In this document: one piece after another, positions 37,406-45,466 of the stretch
Layout: each line of letters begins with the position of its first letter
Numbering within the stretch: position 1 is the stretch's first letter
Assembly (NCBI RefSeq): GCF_004000885.1
Contig: NZ_BIMC01000008.1
Coordinates: 124,001 to 188,000 of the forward strand
Source of the DNA: Paenibacillus glucanolyticus NBRC 15330
Lineage (GTDB): Bacteria > Bacillota > Bacilli > Paenibacillales > Paenibacillaceae
Reading direction: 5' to 3'
DNA length: 64,000 nucleotides
Position numbers and translations under genes: made by a program
The notes under the pieces: model-generated
Database searches by the model: none
What the model was told of the DNA's origin: nothing
Seen by the model: the letters and a program-made list of their open reading frames with translations, nothing else

Positions 37406-37463
37406 AGGTTCGTATATGCGCCATTAAATGGTAAATATTAGTATAGTAGAAGGTGGTCAAGTG

Positions 37464-37700
37464 ATGAACTATGTCATTCCGATTATTACATTGATCGTGG
37501 GTCTGGTTGGCGGATTTTTCATCGGTGTATTCTATCTCCGCAAGCAGCTGGAGAAGATGCAGAATGATCCGCAAATGCTGCAGAAGATGGCCAAACAAAT
37601 GGGGTACAACATGAACGGCAAGCAAATGCAGCGTGCGCAGCAAATGATGAAAAATCAGCCAATGCCTGGTAAAGGTCAAGGTCGTAAACGCAAATCATAA
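37464..37700 (+). CDS. yneF: YneF/UPF0154 family small membrane protein
   Basis: A 78-residue protein with one N-terminal TM helix (about 4-25, VIPIITLIVGLVGGFFIGVF). A cytoplasmic tail LRKQLEKMQNDPQMLQKMAK follows, then a Gln/Met/Lys-rich end. This is the UPF0154 family, found widely in Firmicutes, whose function is not established. AAGGTGGT at good spacing supports ATG 37464 over the ORF start at 37428. Confidence 0.9.
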   Translation: MNYVIPIITLIVGLVGGFFIGVFYLRKQLEKMQNDPQMLQKMAKQMGYNMNGKQMQRAQQMMKNQPMPGKGQGRKRKS

Positions 37701-37707
37701 TGCCAGA

Positions 37708-37773
37708 AGGCCCGCTCGCGTCTACATTTAGGACGGAGGGGCATTTCTATTTAAAAAGGCCGCTAACAGCGGC
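37708..37773. terminator. Two hairpins between yneF and folE
   Basis: An imperfect GC-rich stem (37710-37742) followed by ATTTCTATTT looks like the yneF terminator. Next to it GCCGCT-AAC-AGCGGC (37759-37773) is a perfect small hairpin whose T-run (TTTTT) is on the minus strand, so it would act on leftward transcripts. Confidence 0.5.
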
Positions 37774-37821
37774 TATAAGTTAACCGTTTGCTTTTTTTTG
37801 GGACGGAAAGGGGGATGTACT

Positions 37822-38415
37822 GTGGCGGGCGTAAAAGATTATGTAAATAACAAAGTAGGCGAAAACCGAGAGCAGATCGAGTACCATGTAGAGCAGATTT
37901 TGAAGCTGATCGGTGAAGATACCGAGCGTGAGGGACTGCTTGAGACACCGGCCCGCGTGACACGGATGTACGAGGAGATTTTTGCGGGATACGAAGTCGA
38001 TCCTAAGGATGTTCTCGGCGTTACATTTGACGAAAATCACGAGGAACTGGTTATTGTAAAGGATATCGTCTATTACAGTCAGTGTGAGCACCATATGGCG
38101 CCGTTCTTCGGTAAAGTTCATATCGGTTATGTCCCAAGCGGCAAAATCGCTGGCCTGAGCAAGCTGGCACGCCTGGTAGAGGCGGTTACCCGCCGGCTTC
38201 AGGTACAGGAGCGCATCACCTCGCAAATCGCGGATATTATGGTCGAGGCGCTGGAGCCAAACGGTGTCATGGTCGTTGTGGAAGGCGAGCATCTGTGCAT
38301 GTGCGCGCGCGGCGTGAAGAAGCCAGGCAGCAAGACTGTAACGTCAGCTGTCCGCGGAAGCTTCCGGAGCGATTCCGCGCAGCGTTCGGAATTCCTGTCT
38401 TTGATCAAAGACTAA
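37822..38415 (+). CDS. folE: GTP cyclohydrolase I
   Basis: A 197-residue enzyme that makes 7,8-dihydroneopterin triphosphate from GTP, the first step of folate synthesis and also the entry to queuosine precursors. The zinc-binding Cys and His are in [14 protein letters not shown], and the second Cys is in [28 protein letters not shown] is the family signature. It is the zinc-dependent type IA form. AAAGGGGG favours GTG 37822; the TTG at 37798 is too early. It may be linked to the neighbouring queG through queuosine synthesis. Confidence 0.95.
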   Translation: MAGVKDYVNNKVGENREQIEYHVEQILKLIGEDTEREGLLETPARVTRMYEEIFAGYEVDPKDVLGVTFDENHEELVIVKDIVYYSQCEHHMAPFFGKVHIGYVPSGKIAGLSKLARLVEAVTRRLQVQERITSQIADIMVEALEPNGVMVVVEGEHLCMCARGVKKPGSKTVTSAVRGSFRSDSAQRSEFLSLIKD

Positions 38416-38430
38416 GAATGAGGATAATGG

Positions 38431-38466
38431 AAAAAGGCTTCGCCCACGGAGGCGAAGCCTTTTTTT
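38431..38466 (+). terminator. Terminator after folE
   Basis: A perfect 14-bp stem AAAAAGGCTTCGCC/GGCGAAGCCTTTTT with loop CACGGA and a T-run; a very strong intrinsic terminator. Confidence 0.92.
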
Positions 38467-38515
38467 GCTGTATGATGAATGGATATTTTAAATACTTCAA
38501 GATGAGCATGAGGAC

Positions 38516-38788
38516 CTATGATGCGCCATCTACCTGTTTCATATATTGTACATACTGGGTGAGGTTGCTTTTGTGTTCCTCGATATCCTTGATCCGGCGG
38601 GACATTTCCAGGAAGAAGGCTTCGATCTGCTCCCGTAAAACATGGGCTGACTGGCCTTTCCAATCCTGCAGACGGGCGTACATGACCTTCGCTTCCTGTT
38701 CGTCAGCCTGGATGGCGGCCAGCAGTCCCGACAGCTCACGTTCTGCTTGAAGCAAATCATCAAGTTCCAGCAAAATTTCTCGACTCAT
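38516..38788 (-). CDS. WXG100-superfamily small helical protein
   Basis: A 90-residue all-helical protein: two long amphipathic helices joined by a turn with W43-K44-G45, the WXG motif of ESAT-6-like proteins. The region after it, QSAHVLREQIEAFFLEMSRRI, is the second helix. Such proteins are secreted by type VII systems or act as partners of larger substrates. GGGAGGGAAA precedes its ATG. It follows the lipase gene by 32 bases and the lipoprotein gene farther upstream, forming one leftward unit. I infer it pairs with the WXG-like C-terminus of the lipase. No type VII secretion machinery is in the window. Confidence 0.75.
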   Translation of the reverse strand: MSREILLELDDLLQAERELSGLLAAIQADEQEAKVMYARLQDWKGQSAHVLREQIEAFFLEMSRRIKDIEEHKSNLTQYVQYMKQVDGAS

Positions 38789-38820
38789 ATCTTTCCCTCC
38801 CGGTCACTTCTTATAGATGT

Positions 38821-40080
38821 TTACCCGATGTTGTCTGTCCGCTCAAATAGATCAGCCTTGAATTTAATGTACTGAACAATATCCGTGGTATGCTGCAAAT
38901 GCCACTGGCTCATCGACATGATGGATGCATCCAGTTGCTGTACAATTGGCTGGAGGCGTCTGCTGTGACTGGAATACATATACTTAGCGAGACGCTGCCT
39001 GATTCCTTGAACTTCGGCATCGCTTTGCTGGGCGTGTGTTCTCCATTTCTCGGCCACACTTCGGAGCTCGGCAGGGGTGACCTGGATGGTGCTGGAGGAA
39101 CTGCCTGCAGCATCTCTATTTAGGCCCAAGAATGGAGATAAGGCTCCTGCAGTTCCAAGTATCATGTTCCTCAACCCATCAAAGAGCATGCTTTCTGATG
39201 GGACTCGGGGAGACTCGATAGACTTGTCAGAGCTGCCGTCATACAGAGGGTTGGAAATGTACCCATTCTCGAATTGATATCGTTCAAGCTGATGATAATT
39301 CGGATCCCCTAGTGTATTATCAATTTTTTGTTTTATGCTAATCCCATCGTTAGCATCTTGGTAACTAGAGTCTATGTAATAGGTAGAGCCTACGTGGCCG
39401 TCATAACCTCCCAAAGTGCCACTGGCAATAATATCACCTGGATGCGCAAAATTAATAATCTGGGAGTCGAACCCCCCATCCTCGGCTTTTCTTCTAAATT
39501 CCGGAGACAGACTCCCAATAACAGAGGGGGCACTAAAAGTCACAGCTGTCATACCTGTATAAGCAGCAGCATATTGTGCATTTGCACCGCCGAGTGAGTG
39601 ACCTGTCAGAGAAAAATTTAGATCTTTATGTTTTTCCTGCATTTCTTTAGCGTAGTCTTCCGCCTGGTACATCTGATTGGTACCCAGAATATTCATATTC
39701 TTATCAAGCTTTCTTGAAGTTTCGCCGAGCCAATCGTTGATGCTGCTAATTCCAACCGCATCCTCAAATTTGGTTAGATGGTCCTCAAATGGTCTTTCAA
39801 TTTCAGCTTTCCTTTTGAGTTCCGCAATTCCAATTCCAACATCACTTACATAATCAGGTATAGATGCTGATAACTGCGCTTCTCCCTCTGTCCCTCTGTA
39901 TGCAATGACCGCTTCCCCAGTATCTCTATTCACAAAAGTGACAGCATCAAATCCTGACAACTTATAGCTTTTAGTATTTTCTAAAACCTCCCATTGTGGA
40001 AGATCCTCAATTTGAGAGCCTTCTTTTAGATCCTTGTATGCCAATCTGGATAAAATGTTATATGTTTCATCATTGACCAT
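38821..40080 (-). CDS. Lipase-type hydrolase with C-terminal WXG100-like domain (candidate T7SS toxin)
   Basis: A 419-residue protein without signal peptide. Residues 1-270 are a class 3/Mbeg1-like lipase: nucleophile Ser162 in LTGHSLGGANAQYAAAY, likely Asp215 (HPGDII), and His229 or His263. A Ser/Gly-rich hinge near 322-331 leads to residues 332-415. These start QVTPAELRSVAEKWRTHA and look like a two-helix WXG100 domain with a degenerate turn (YSSHSR). Enzyme first and targeting domain last is the reverse of LXG toxins and matches the arrangement known from the Staphylococcus aureus lipase TslA. GGAGGAA precedes ATG 40080, so earlier starts are unlikely. The lipase part and the adjoining lipoprotein gene are visibly AT-rich, while the C-terminal domain is nearer the local average. 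Confidence 0.8.
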   Translation of the reverse strand: MVNDETYNILSRLAYKDLKEGSQIEDLPQWEVLENTKSYKLSGFDAVTFVNRDTGEAVIAYRGTEGEAQLSASIPDYVSDVGIGIAELKRKAEIERPFEDHLTKFEDAVGISSINDWLGETSRKLDKNMNILGTNQMYQAEDYAKEMQEKHKDLNFSLTGHSLGGANAQYAAAYTGMTAVTFSAPSVIGSLSPEFRRKAEDGGFDSQIINFAHPGDIIASGTLGGYDGHVGSTYYIDSSYQDANDGISIKQKIDNTLGDPNYHQLERYQFENGYISNPLYDGSSDKSIESPRVPSESMLFDGLRNMILGTAGALSPFLGLNRDAAGSSSSTIQVTPAELRSVAEKWRTHAQQSDAEVQGIRQRLAKYMYSSHSRRLQPIVQQLDASIMSMSQWHLQHTTDIVQYIKFKADLFERTDNIG

Positions 40081-40108
40081 GATGAGTTCCTCCATCAAAC
40101 ATAATTCA

Positions 40109-40498
40109 TTATTTTTGCTTCTTAGATTGGATAACCTTCTTTAGTTCAGGACTCATGACAAAATTTTTGGTTTGAAAGGTTTTGTAATTTACAGAAATAT
40201 TAAATGTTTGATCTTTATGTCCAATGACATATCCTTCAACATCAATCTCATCTGCGACATAGGTAGGCATTTTCTTTTGGTTTGTTATCTCAACTTCCAG
40301 GTCATATTCTTCCTTGAAGAATTGAATTGCAGTTTCTCTGGTTTGGCTCATTAATTCATCATCATGGTTTGTAATGTCATCCGTGATACCTGAGGTATTG
40401 TTGTTTTTATTTGAATTCATATTTTGACAACCCCCTAGTACAACCATTGTTAACATAAGGAATATGAATGGTTTTTTCCACCCTAATCGGGTAAGCAT
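40109..40498 (-). CDS. Small lipoprotein, candidate immunity protein
   Basis: A 129-residue lipoprotein with a basic N-terminus, hydrophobic core and lipobox LGGC (Cys24). An Asn/Ser-rich linker follows, then a domain of about 90 residues (ETAIQFFKEEYDLEVEI onwards). It is the first gene of the leftward unit and lies 28 bases before the lipase gene. GAAGGGAT is upstream of its ATG. I do not recognise a named family. Its position next to a probable type VII lipase, its AT-rich codon use and its surface location fit an immunity lipoprotein, but this is inference. Confidence 0.65.
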   Translation of the reverse strand: MLTRLGWKKPFIFLMLTMVVLGGCQNMNSNKNNNTSGITDDITNHDDELMSQTRETAIQFFKEEYDLEVEITNQKKMPTYVADEIDVEGYVIGHKDQTFNISVNYKTFQTKNFVMSPELKKVIQSKKQK

Positions 40499-40631
40499 AT
40501 CAATTTCATCCCTTCCAGATGTTCATTCATTCTTTTTATCATAATCCAGTAAATAGGAGACTTCAACCGAATAAATAACCAGAGTAATGGTTATTAAGAC
40601 CTAACAACGTGGTTATCTGAAATAATGGATA

Positions 40632-40669
40632 AGCCCTCCCTAAACTTCAGAAGCGAAGTAAGGAGGGCT
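40632..40669 (-). terminator. Terminator of the DUF2935-SOD gene
   Basis: Stem AGCCCTCC/GGAGGGCT with inner ACTTC/GAAGT. The T-run is weak. It lies downstream of the leftward SOD-fusion gene and upstream of the lipoprotein gene. No clear promoter for the lipoprotein gene was picked out between 40499 and 40631. Confidence 0.55.
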
Positions 40670-40721
40670 ATAGCTTAATACCCAATATTAACCATTGCGA
40701 AGCAATCCAGCTGGATTTTGC

Positions 40722-41891
40722 TTAGAACGGCTTCCATTTTAACTTGCTGGCATGTTTGAAGCGATCCGCAACCTCTGGCCAGTAGACCACTTTCCACCAG
40801 TCGTTAATGTAATCTTTCCGTTTATTCTGATGTTTGAGGTAATAGGCATGCTCCCATACATCCAGGGTGAGGAGAGGGACGACATCCCATTGGGACAGGT
40901 TCTGGTGTTTCTCAGCCTGTAAAATTTCAAGCCGATGGCTGCGCGGGCTCCAGACGAGGATGGCCCAGCCGCCGCCTTCCACCTTGTCTGCTGCTTCGGT
41001 AAATTGCTTCTTAAAGCGATCGAAGCTGCCGAAATAATTCTTGATTTGCTGGGCAAGCTCCCCGCCCGGTTCGCCGCCGCCCCGAGGGTTCATAATATTC
41101 CAGAAGATCGTGTGCAGATAATGGCCGGCACCATTGAAGGCCAGCTCGCGTTCCCAATGTTTCACGAGTTCGAAATCTCCGCTTTTTCGGGCTTCCTCCA
41201 ATTTCTTCTCCGCTTTGTTCAAGCCGTCGACATAGCTCTGATGGTGAATGTCATGATGAATCCGCATTGTCTTTTCATCAATGTAAGGCTCAAGCGCATC
41301 ATAAGCGTAAGGGAGAGGGGGGAGGCGGTGTCCACCAATCGGGACGGCCTGACCGCTGTCGCCCATGCCTTGAATGGACAGCTCAGCCTCTGAGAGAGAG
41401 AGTGGAGGGGACGAGGCCTCATGAAGCGTCATGGATTGTTGCGGCATATCCATGAATCGCTCCAATGCTCCAGCGGAGTTGAGGGTCTCCAGTGCGTTCA
41501 GGAAATACTCGGACTCCCGGATGACGTGATGTACAACCGTACCGGCAAGCGGTACCTTCTGAACGGCTTCGCTATTCTCCTTCAGTCCGTGCAGCTGGCG
41601 GATGAACTCTCTGGATTGCTCGCAGGAGGCTCGAAGCAGCTGCTCTACCTGGGCCAGCACTTGAGGTGAAGGAGGCGCATGGTTGCTGAGAATGTGGCGC
41701 AGAAGTTCGTCAGCGACTTTTTCTGTATCGGCAAATACGAGGGCCCACTGATCCAGCATCTGAACGTAGACCGGTTCCAGATCAGGAACTACGGCTTTAA
41801 TCAGCCCGGTATGTTTCCTTTCCTGATGTTTCCAATAGCGAATTTCCTCCAATAATCGTACCGGGAGTTTCGCTCCATAATGAAATAACAT
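40722..41891 (-). CDS. DUF2935 - superoxide dismutase fusion protein
   Basis: A 389-residue protein. Residues 1-140 are a helical DUF2935-like domain (MLFHYGAKLPVRLLEEIRYW; a second part near VVHHVIRESEYFLNAL) rich in His and Glu that could bind metal. A Ser/Pro linker runs to about 187. Residues 188-389 are an Fe/Mn superoxide dismutase with all ligands kept: His212, His260, Asp344 and His348 ([12 protein letters not shown]). The SOD part resembles the longer SodF type of Bacillus. GGAGGGAAC supports ATG 41891; the longer frame to 42149 is not supported. Physiological activity is unproven. Confidence 0.85.
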   Translation of the reverse strand: MLFHYGAKLPVRLLEEIRYWKHQERKHTGLIKAVVPDLEPVYVQMLDQWALVFADTEKVADELLRHILSNHAPPSPQVLAQVEQLLRASCEQSREFIRQLHGLKENSEAVQKVPLAGTVVHHVIRESEYFLNALETLNSAGALERFMDMPQQSMTLHEASSPPLSLSEAELSIQGMGDSGQAVPIGGHRLPPLPYAYDALEPYIDEKTMRIHHDIHHQSYVDGLNKAEKKLEEARKSGDFELVKHWERELAFNGAGHYLHTIFWNIMNPRGGGEPGGELAQQIKNYFGSFDRFKKQFTEAADKVEGGGWAILVWSPRSHRLEILQAEKHQNLSQWDVVPLLTLDVWEHAYYLKHQNKRKDYINDWWKVVYWPEVADRFKHASKLKWKPF

Positions 41892-41964
41892 GTCCGTTCC
41901 CTCCAGTATCAGCTTCACTAAACTCACTATATTCATTTTGCAGCCTGTATTATGTGGAAAAAAT

Positions 41965-41997
41965 AAAATCCCCTCACTGCTCCAGGCAGTAGGGGGT
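41965..41997 (-). terminator. Terminator of the alpha/beta hydrolase gene
   Basis: On the minus strand, stem CCCCTACTGC/GCAGTGAGGGG with loop CTGGA, followed by ATTTTATTTTTT. Confidence 0.8.
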
Positions 41998-42051
41998 TGG
42001 AACATAGTATGGAGCTGCGGCATCTCGCAATGAATGCTATTATCCGGAACG

Positions 42052-43044
42052 TCACGGTCCTTCCGGTGTTTCAAGTTTGCCGAGGAAGGTTGATACTCTG
42101 CGTAAATATTCTTTAGGATGCTCACGGAAGATAAGTTCATGATGGGCATCTTCTACGATCCAGGAATCCGAATCCGCATGACTCTGATTGGACGCAATTT
42201 TCTCGGCGATCGGGTAAGGCGCCTTATCGTCTTTCGTTCCGTGAATGAACAAGGTCGGGAACGGATAGTCATGCTTCTTCACTTCGTTGTAAGGGATCTG
42301 ATCCAGACTTGTGCCGTTGAGGACCGGGAAGAGCAGCTCCAGAATCTCCAGAGATGGATGCCGCGGAAGATTAATCTGGTTATGGATATTGTGGTAAAGC
42401 GTGTCCGGCTCGAGCAAAAATGCACTGTCCAGGATCATGGCGTCCACATCTTTGGTCTCAAGCCCCGCCTGGAGAGCAGTACCGGCACCCATGGAGAAAC
42501 CCCAGACGACAATCTGCTTCGCGCCGCGCTGTTTCACATGCTCAATGGCACCGAGAAGCTGGCGTTTCTCTTCCTTGCCGCCGGTCGCCACTTCCTTGCT
42601 GGTCTGGGACGCAAAGCCGTAATCAAACATCAGCACATTAAAATTCATGTTGTGCGCGTAATGGGCGATATCGTACATAGGAACCCAGGTTTCCTCCCGG
42701 TTGGCGCCGTAGCCGTGGCTCAGCACGATGGTTTTGGAGGAATTCTCTGCCGGTATATACCACCCGTTAATATTCCGTTTACCATCAATCGAGTGGAATG
42801 TGACATTCTCGTAATTCATATCTTTAGCGAGTTTGGGATTGGAATAGAGCGGAGCAACCGTCGGATTCGACAATACCCAAGCAATATAGGCATGCAGTGC
42901 AATAAAACAGAAAACTAGAAAAAAAACGACAGATAACAACAACGCTAATATAATATGCTTAAAACGAACCAGGCCTGTCGACAGCTCGGCTGGCGTGTCA
43001 TTCAATTGGGAGAGTGGGGCATTACTACCAGTTGTTGTACTCAT
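42052..43044 (-). CDS. Membrane-anchored alpha/beta hydrolase (YqkD-like)
   Basis: A 330-residue hydrolase with a TM anchor at about residues 28-55 and the catalytic domain outside or at the membrane. The nucleophile Ser lies in VWGFSMGAGTAL, an Asp in HGTKDDKAP and the His in EDAHHELIF. SHGYGANREE marks the oxyanion loop. It resembles Bacillus YqkD and related serine hydrolases of unknown substrate. AAGGAGGGG precedes its ATG. Monocistronic. Confidence 0.85.
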   Translation of the reverse strand: MSTTTGSNAPLSQLNDTPAELSTGLVRFKHIILALLLSVVFFLVFCFIALHAYIAWVLSNPTVAPLYSNPKLAKDMNYENVTFHSIDGKRNINGWYIPAENSSKTIVLSHGYGANREETWVPMYDIAHYAHNMNFNVLMFDYGFASQTSKEVATGGKEEKRQLLGAIEHVKQRGAKQIVVWGFSMGAGTALQAGLETKDVDAMILDSAFLLEPDTLYHNIHNQINLPRHPSLEILELLFPVLNGTSLDQIPYNEVKKHDYPFPTLFIHGTKDDKAPYPIAEKIASNQSHADSDSWIVEDAHHELIFREHPKEYLRRVSTFLGKLETPEGP

Positions 43045-43189
43045 AAGTGGCCCCTCCTTACCATATAGTCGGATTTTTTTTCGTTAAAGTGAAAATATCG
43101 AAATTTATAATAATCGTATGCCCGGTGGCCTATAAAGTCAATGCAAATCCATAGATTGTAAGACAAATGTAAAGTCCCGGTGCGAATGG

Positions 43190-43218
43190 TTTACTTTTGA
43201 GAATAATTCTCATATAAT
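43190..43218 (+). promoter_or_regulatory. Promoter of the iclR gene
   Basis: TTTACT (43190-43195) and TATAAT (43213-43218) with an exact 17-base spacer. The spacer is almost filled by the Fur-like palindrome. Confidence 0.65.
43198..43212. promoter_or_regulatory. Fur-type 7-1-7 box in the iclR promoter
   Basis: TGAGAATAATTCTCA is a perfect 7-1-7 palindrome and matches 13 of 15 positions of the Bacillus Fur box TGATAATNATTATCA. It lies between the -35 and -10 boxes, where a bound repressor would block polymerase. A PerR or Zur-type regulator is possible too. Confidence 0.55.
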
Positions 43219-43230
43219 TATTGTAACCAG

Positions 43231-43247
43231 GTTTCATACAATGAAAC
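43231..43247. promoter_or_regulatory. GTTTCA-N5-TGAAAC dyad, candidate IclR operator
   Basis: GTTTCATACAATGAAAC is a perfect 7-3-7 palindrome between the iclR promoter and its start codon. The same GTTTCA-N5-TGAAAC dyad occurs in the aconitase leader at 49170-49186. Confidence 0.5.
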
Positions 43248-43266
43248 ACGAGAGGAGCAGGTCGGG

Positions 43267-44007
43267 ATGGAAGACCGAAAATTAACGGTACGTGCTGTAG
43301 AGCGGGCACTTGATATATTGATGTGTTTTACGAAAAATAATGAGCTTGCTCTGACGGAGATAGCCTCCCTTATCGGGTTGCATAAAAGCACGGTCCATCG
43401 ACTGCTTACAACGCTGGAAGACCAAGGATTTGTGGTGCGGAACAAAGAGACGGAGAAATACCGGCTCGGCCTTAAAATATGGGAGCTGTCAATGCATCTG
43501 TCCCAGAGCGATGATCCTGCCATTCGCCTTCTTCCCGCGATGGAAGCGCTGCGGGACCGGCTGGGGGAAACCGTCAGCTTGTATCTGCGGGATGGCGCCG
43601 ATCGGCTTCGCATCCAGGCGGTGCAGAGTAACCAGGGCATCCGGCGGGTCGCCCAGGTGGGAGTAAGACTGCCACTGTCGGTAGGCGCTTCCAGCAAGGT
43701 GCTGGTGGCCTTTGCGCCTGCGGTAGATCAGGAGGAGCTGCTGAATGCGGCAGATTGGCCAGAGTCTGTTGATCGGGACGTGTACCGGCAGCAGCTCGCC
43801 GAAATTCTGGAGAAGGGGTACGCCATCAGCATTGAAGAGCGTGAGCCTGGAGCTGCCGCTGTATCGGTGCCGATTTTTGACCGGAACGGTCAAGTGGCGG
43901 CCGCGCTGTCGATGTCAGGGCCGGTCACCCGCCTCCCGGCGGATACACTTCGTGAACATGCGCCCGTCCTGATGGAAGCAGCGCGGGAAATGGGAATGAT
44001 GATTTAA
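43267..44007 (+). CDS. IclR-family transcriptional regulator
   Basis: A 246-residue regulator. The N-terminal winged helix (about 8-75) includes ALTEIASLIGLHKSTVHRLLTTL. The C-terminal effector domain (about 80-246) ends with the IclR pattern around VPIFDRNGQVAAALSMSGP. IclR proteins usually respond to small carboxylic acids or aromatic compounds. GAGGAG precedes ATG 43267. No metabolic operon lies beside it, so its targets must be elsewhere. A palindrome just upstream suggests autoregulation, and a Fur-like box suggests control by iron or another metal. Confidence 0.9.
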   Translation: MEDRKLTVRAVERALDILMCFTKNNELALTEIASLIGLHKSTVHRLLTTLEDQGFVVRNKETEKYRLGLKIWELSMHLSQSDDPAIRLLPAMEALRDRLGETVSLYLRDGADRLRIQAVQSNQGIRRVAQVGVRLPLSVGASSKVLVAFAPAVDQEELLNAADWPESVDRDVYRQQLAEILEKGYAISIEEREPGAAAVSVPIFDRNGQVAAALSMSGPVTRLPADTLREHAPVLMEAAREMGMMI

Positions 44008-44057
44008 TTCATTCTATTTCGGAGTTGCGGACAGCATCACTATAAGTTATTGAATGA

Positions 44058-44096
44058 CCGGGCAGCTCCGAGTGATACAGCTGCCCGGTTATTTTA
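44058..44096 (+). terminator. Terminator after iclR
   Basis: A perfect 10-bp stem CCGGGCAGCT/AGCTGCCCGG with an 11-base loop, followed by TTATTTT. Confidence 0.88.
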
Positions 44097-44190
44097 CATG
44101 AGATGAGAAAGCGTAAACTTCAAAGACTCCCCATCCTTATCTCTGAGAAGAAAAATGTCCGCTACAGGCGGTCTGTATTCTGAGGATATC

Positions 44191-44358
44191 ATGGATAAAC
44201 GTTACTCTTATATGATGAAAAAGCTTAAACGGAGAGTGGAAGGATGCATGGCGATAAGATGTGCAGGGTTTTGCCGGGAGCCCTTGCAAATATACAAAGA
44301 GATGACACCTGAGTTTAGACCAGGGCCATCTCTTTTTTCATTCTGGATGATGAAGTAA
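44191..44358 (+). other. Doubtful small ORF ending in a terminator-like hairpin
   Basis: A 55-codon frame from ATG 44191 (MDKRYSYMMKKLKRRVEG) has a weak GAGGA upstream. Inside it, 44299-44338 forms AGAGATG...CATCTCT followed by TTTTTT, a good terminator. A terminator inside the frame argues that the transcript is a short RNA, or that this is only the end of a lost gene. The 44097-44368 stretch holds nothing else. Confidence 0.3.
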
Positions 44359-44368
44359 GGGGATTAAA

Positions 44369-45466
44369 TTAAACCAGGAGCATGGTCAGCAGGGCAATCA
44401 CGATCGGAACTGCAAGGAATAGCCAGGCTAACGGACTTGCTACGTTGATGGTCCAGCCAACGCCAAATCTTTTTTCCACAAAGAGAGCAGGGTCCTGCGG
44501 ATTAAAATAGACGGAGCCGAGCTTCCAATACTTATCGTCATTGGCACTATGAGTGGAGTGCGGAGTGTTGGGATCTCTCTTCAGCCGGCTTCCGCCTTGA
44601 CCTGTTGTGAAGGATAACACCACTGCACCGAGGACAATCACCAACGGTATGGCTAAGCTGATGACCAGCAGCAATTCGGGATTCAGCTGTTCGATCATGT
44701 TGAGCTGGATCAAGGAGAACATCAGCACAAGCAGCAGACCAGCCATCGTATTGAAGAAGGACCAACGGCGGCGGAAGATGGCGTTGCGCGCTGAGGAGCC
44801 CGCCGGATCTCCCGGATCGATCTGCTGTTTGCTGTTTAGGATGGACCAATTGATCAACATGAAGATGAGGATCATGAATACCTGCATAATGTTGGGCAGC
44901 AGGACTACACCCCATGATTTGTCCGCATAGTTGATCACGCTGCCTTGAAAATCAAATTTCATGGGAATGGTATCTGGGATCTGGTCATAGTATTGGAAAA
45001 TCCAGACGGTGCTGATGATGGTAATGACGGCATGAATGATAAACCAGCGGTTAGAGAGGACAAGCTTCTGCCTTCTGAAGTTGGTATCGATTGCCACGAC
45101 CTGGCGTCCGGTTGTCGCAGGGGGAAGAGTGGCCTTGATCCCTTTCATTTTGAAATGAAAGGTCAGGTTCAGGGCAAGTGAAGCAATGACGATTGCCGTG
45201 ATGGAGCCGACAATAAGCCATTCGAACCCTGTGTTCCCAATCGATAACAATCCGATCAGACAGGCGATCAAGATAAGGGCATAAATACCGCAGCTGATGG
45301 AAGCAAACTGCTTTCGCAGCCTGCGAAGGGCTTCGCTGTGGAACATTTCTTCACTCACCGATACTCCAAAGCTAACTGTTTCCCTGGTGTAATAAGGCAT
45401 AAAGGCAAGCAGTACAATAATCGGAATAATCATAAATACTAGAATCGAGGCTGATATCATAACCAT
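44369..45466 (-). CDS. DUF1648/DUF5808 membrane protein
   Basis: A 365-residue protein with about seven or eight TM helices. A DUF1648 segment (YYDQIPDTIPMKFDFQG) lies near residue 165. A C-terminal DUF5808 segment (KYWKLGSVYFNPQDPALFVE) is near 315. SdpI-type proteins share DUF1648, but a protective role is not shown here. Its ATG overlaps the GntR stop by one base (TAATG) and GGAGGAG sits just upstream, so it is translationally coupled to the regulator. Confidence 0.82.
   Translation of the reverse strand: MVMISASILVFMIIPIIVLLAFMPYYTRETVSFGVSVSEEMFHSEALRRLRKQFASISCGIYALILIACLIGLLSIGNTGFEWLIVGSITAIVIASLALNLTFHFKMKGIKATLPPATTGRQVVAIDTNFRRQKLVLSNRWFIIHAVITIISTVWIFQYYDQIPDTIPMKFDFQGSVINYADKSWGVVLLPNIMQVFMILIFMLINWSILNSKQQIDPGDPAGSSARNAIFRRRWSFFNTMAGLLLVLMFSLIQLNMIEQLNPELLLVISLAIPLVIVLGAVVLSFTTGQGGSRLKRDPNTPHSTHSANDDKYWKLGSVYFNPQDPALFVEKRFGVGWTINVASPLAWLFLAVPIVIALLTMLLV

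Noticed and set aside
41892..42149. N-terminal extension of the DUF2935-SOD frame
   Set aside because: It crosses the terminator of the upstream hydrolase gene, and a strong GGAGGG precedes the internal ATG at 41891.
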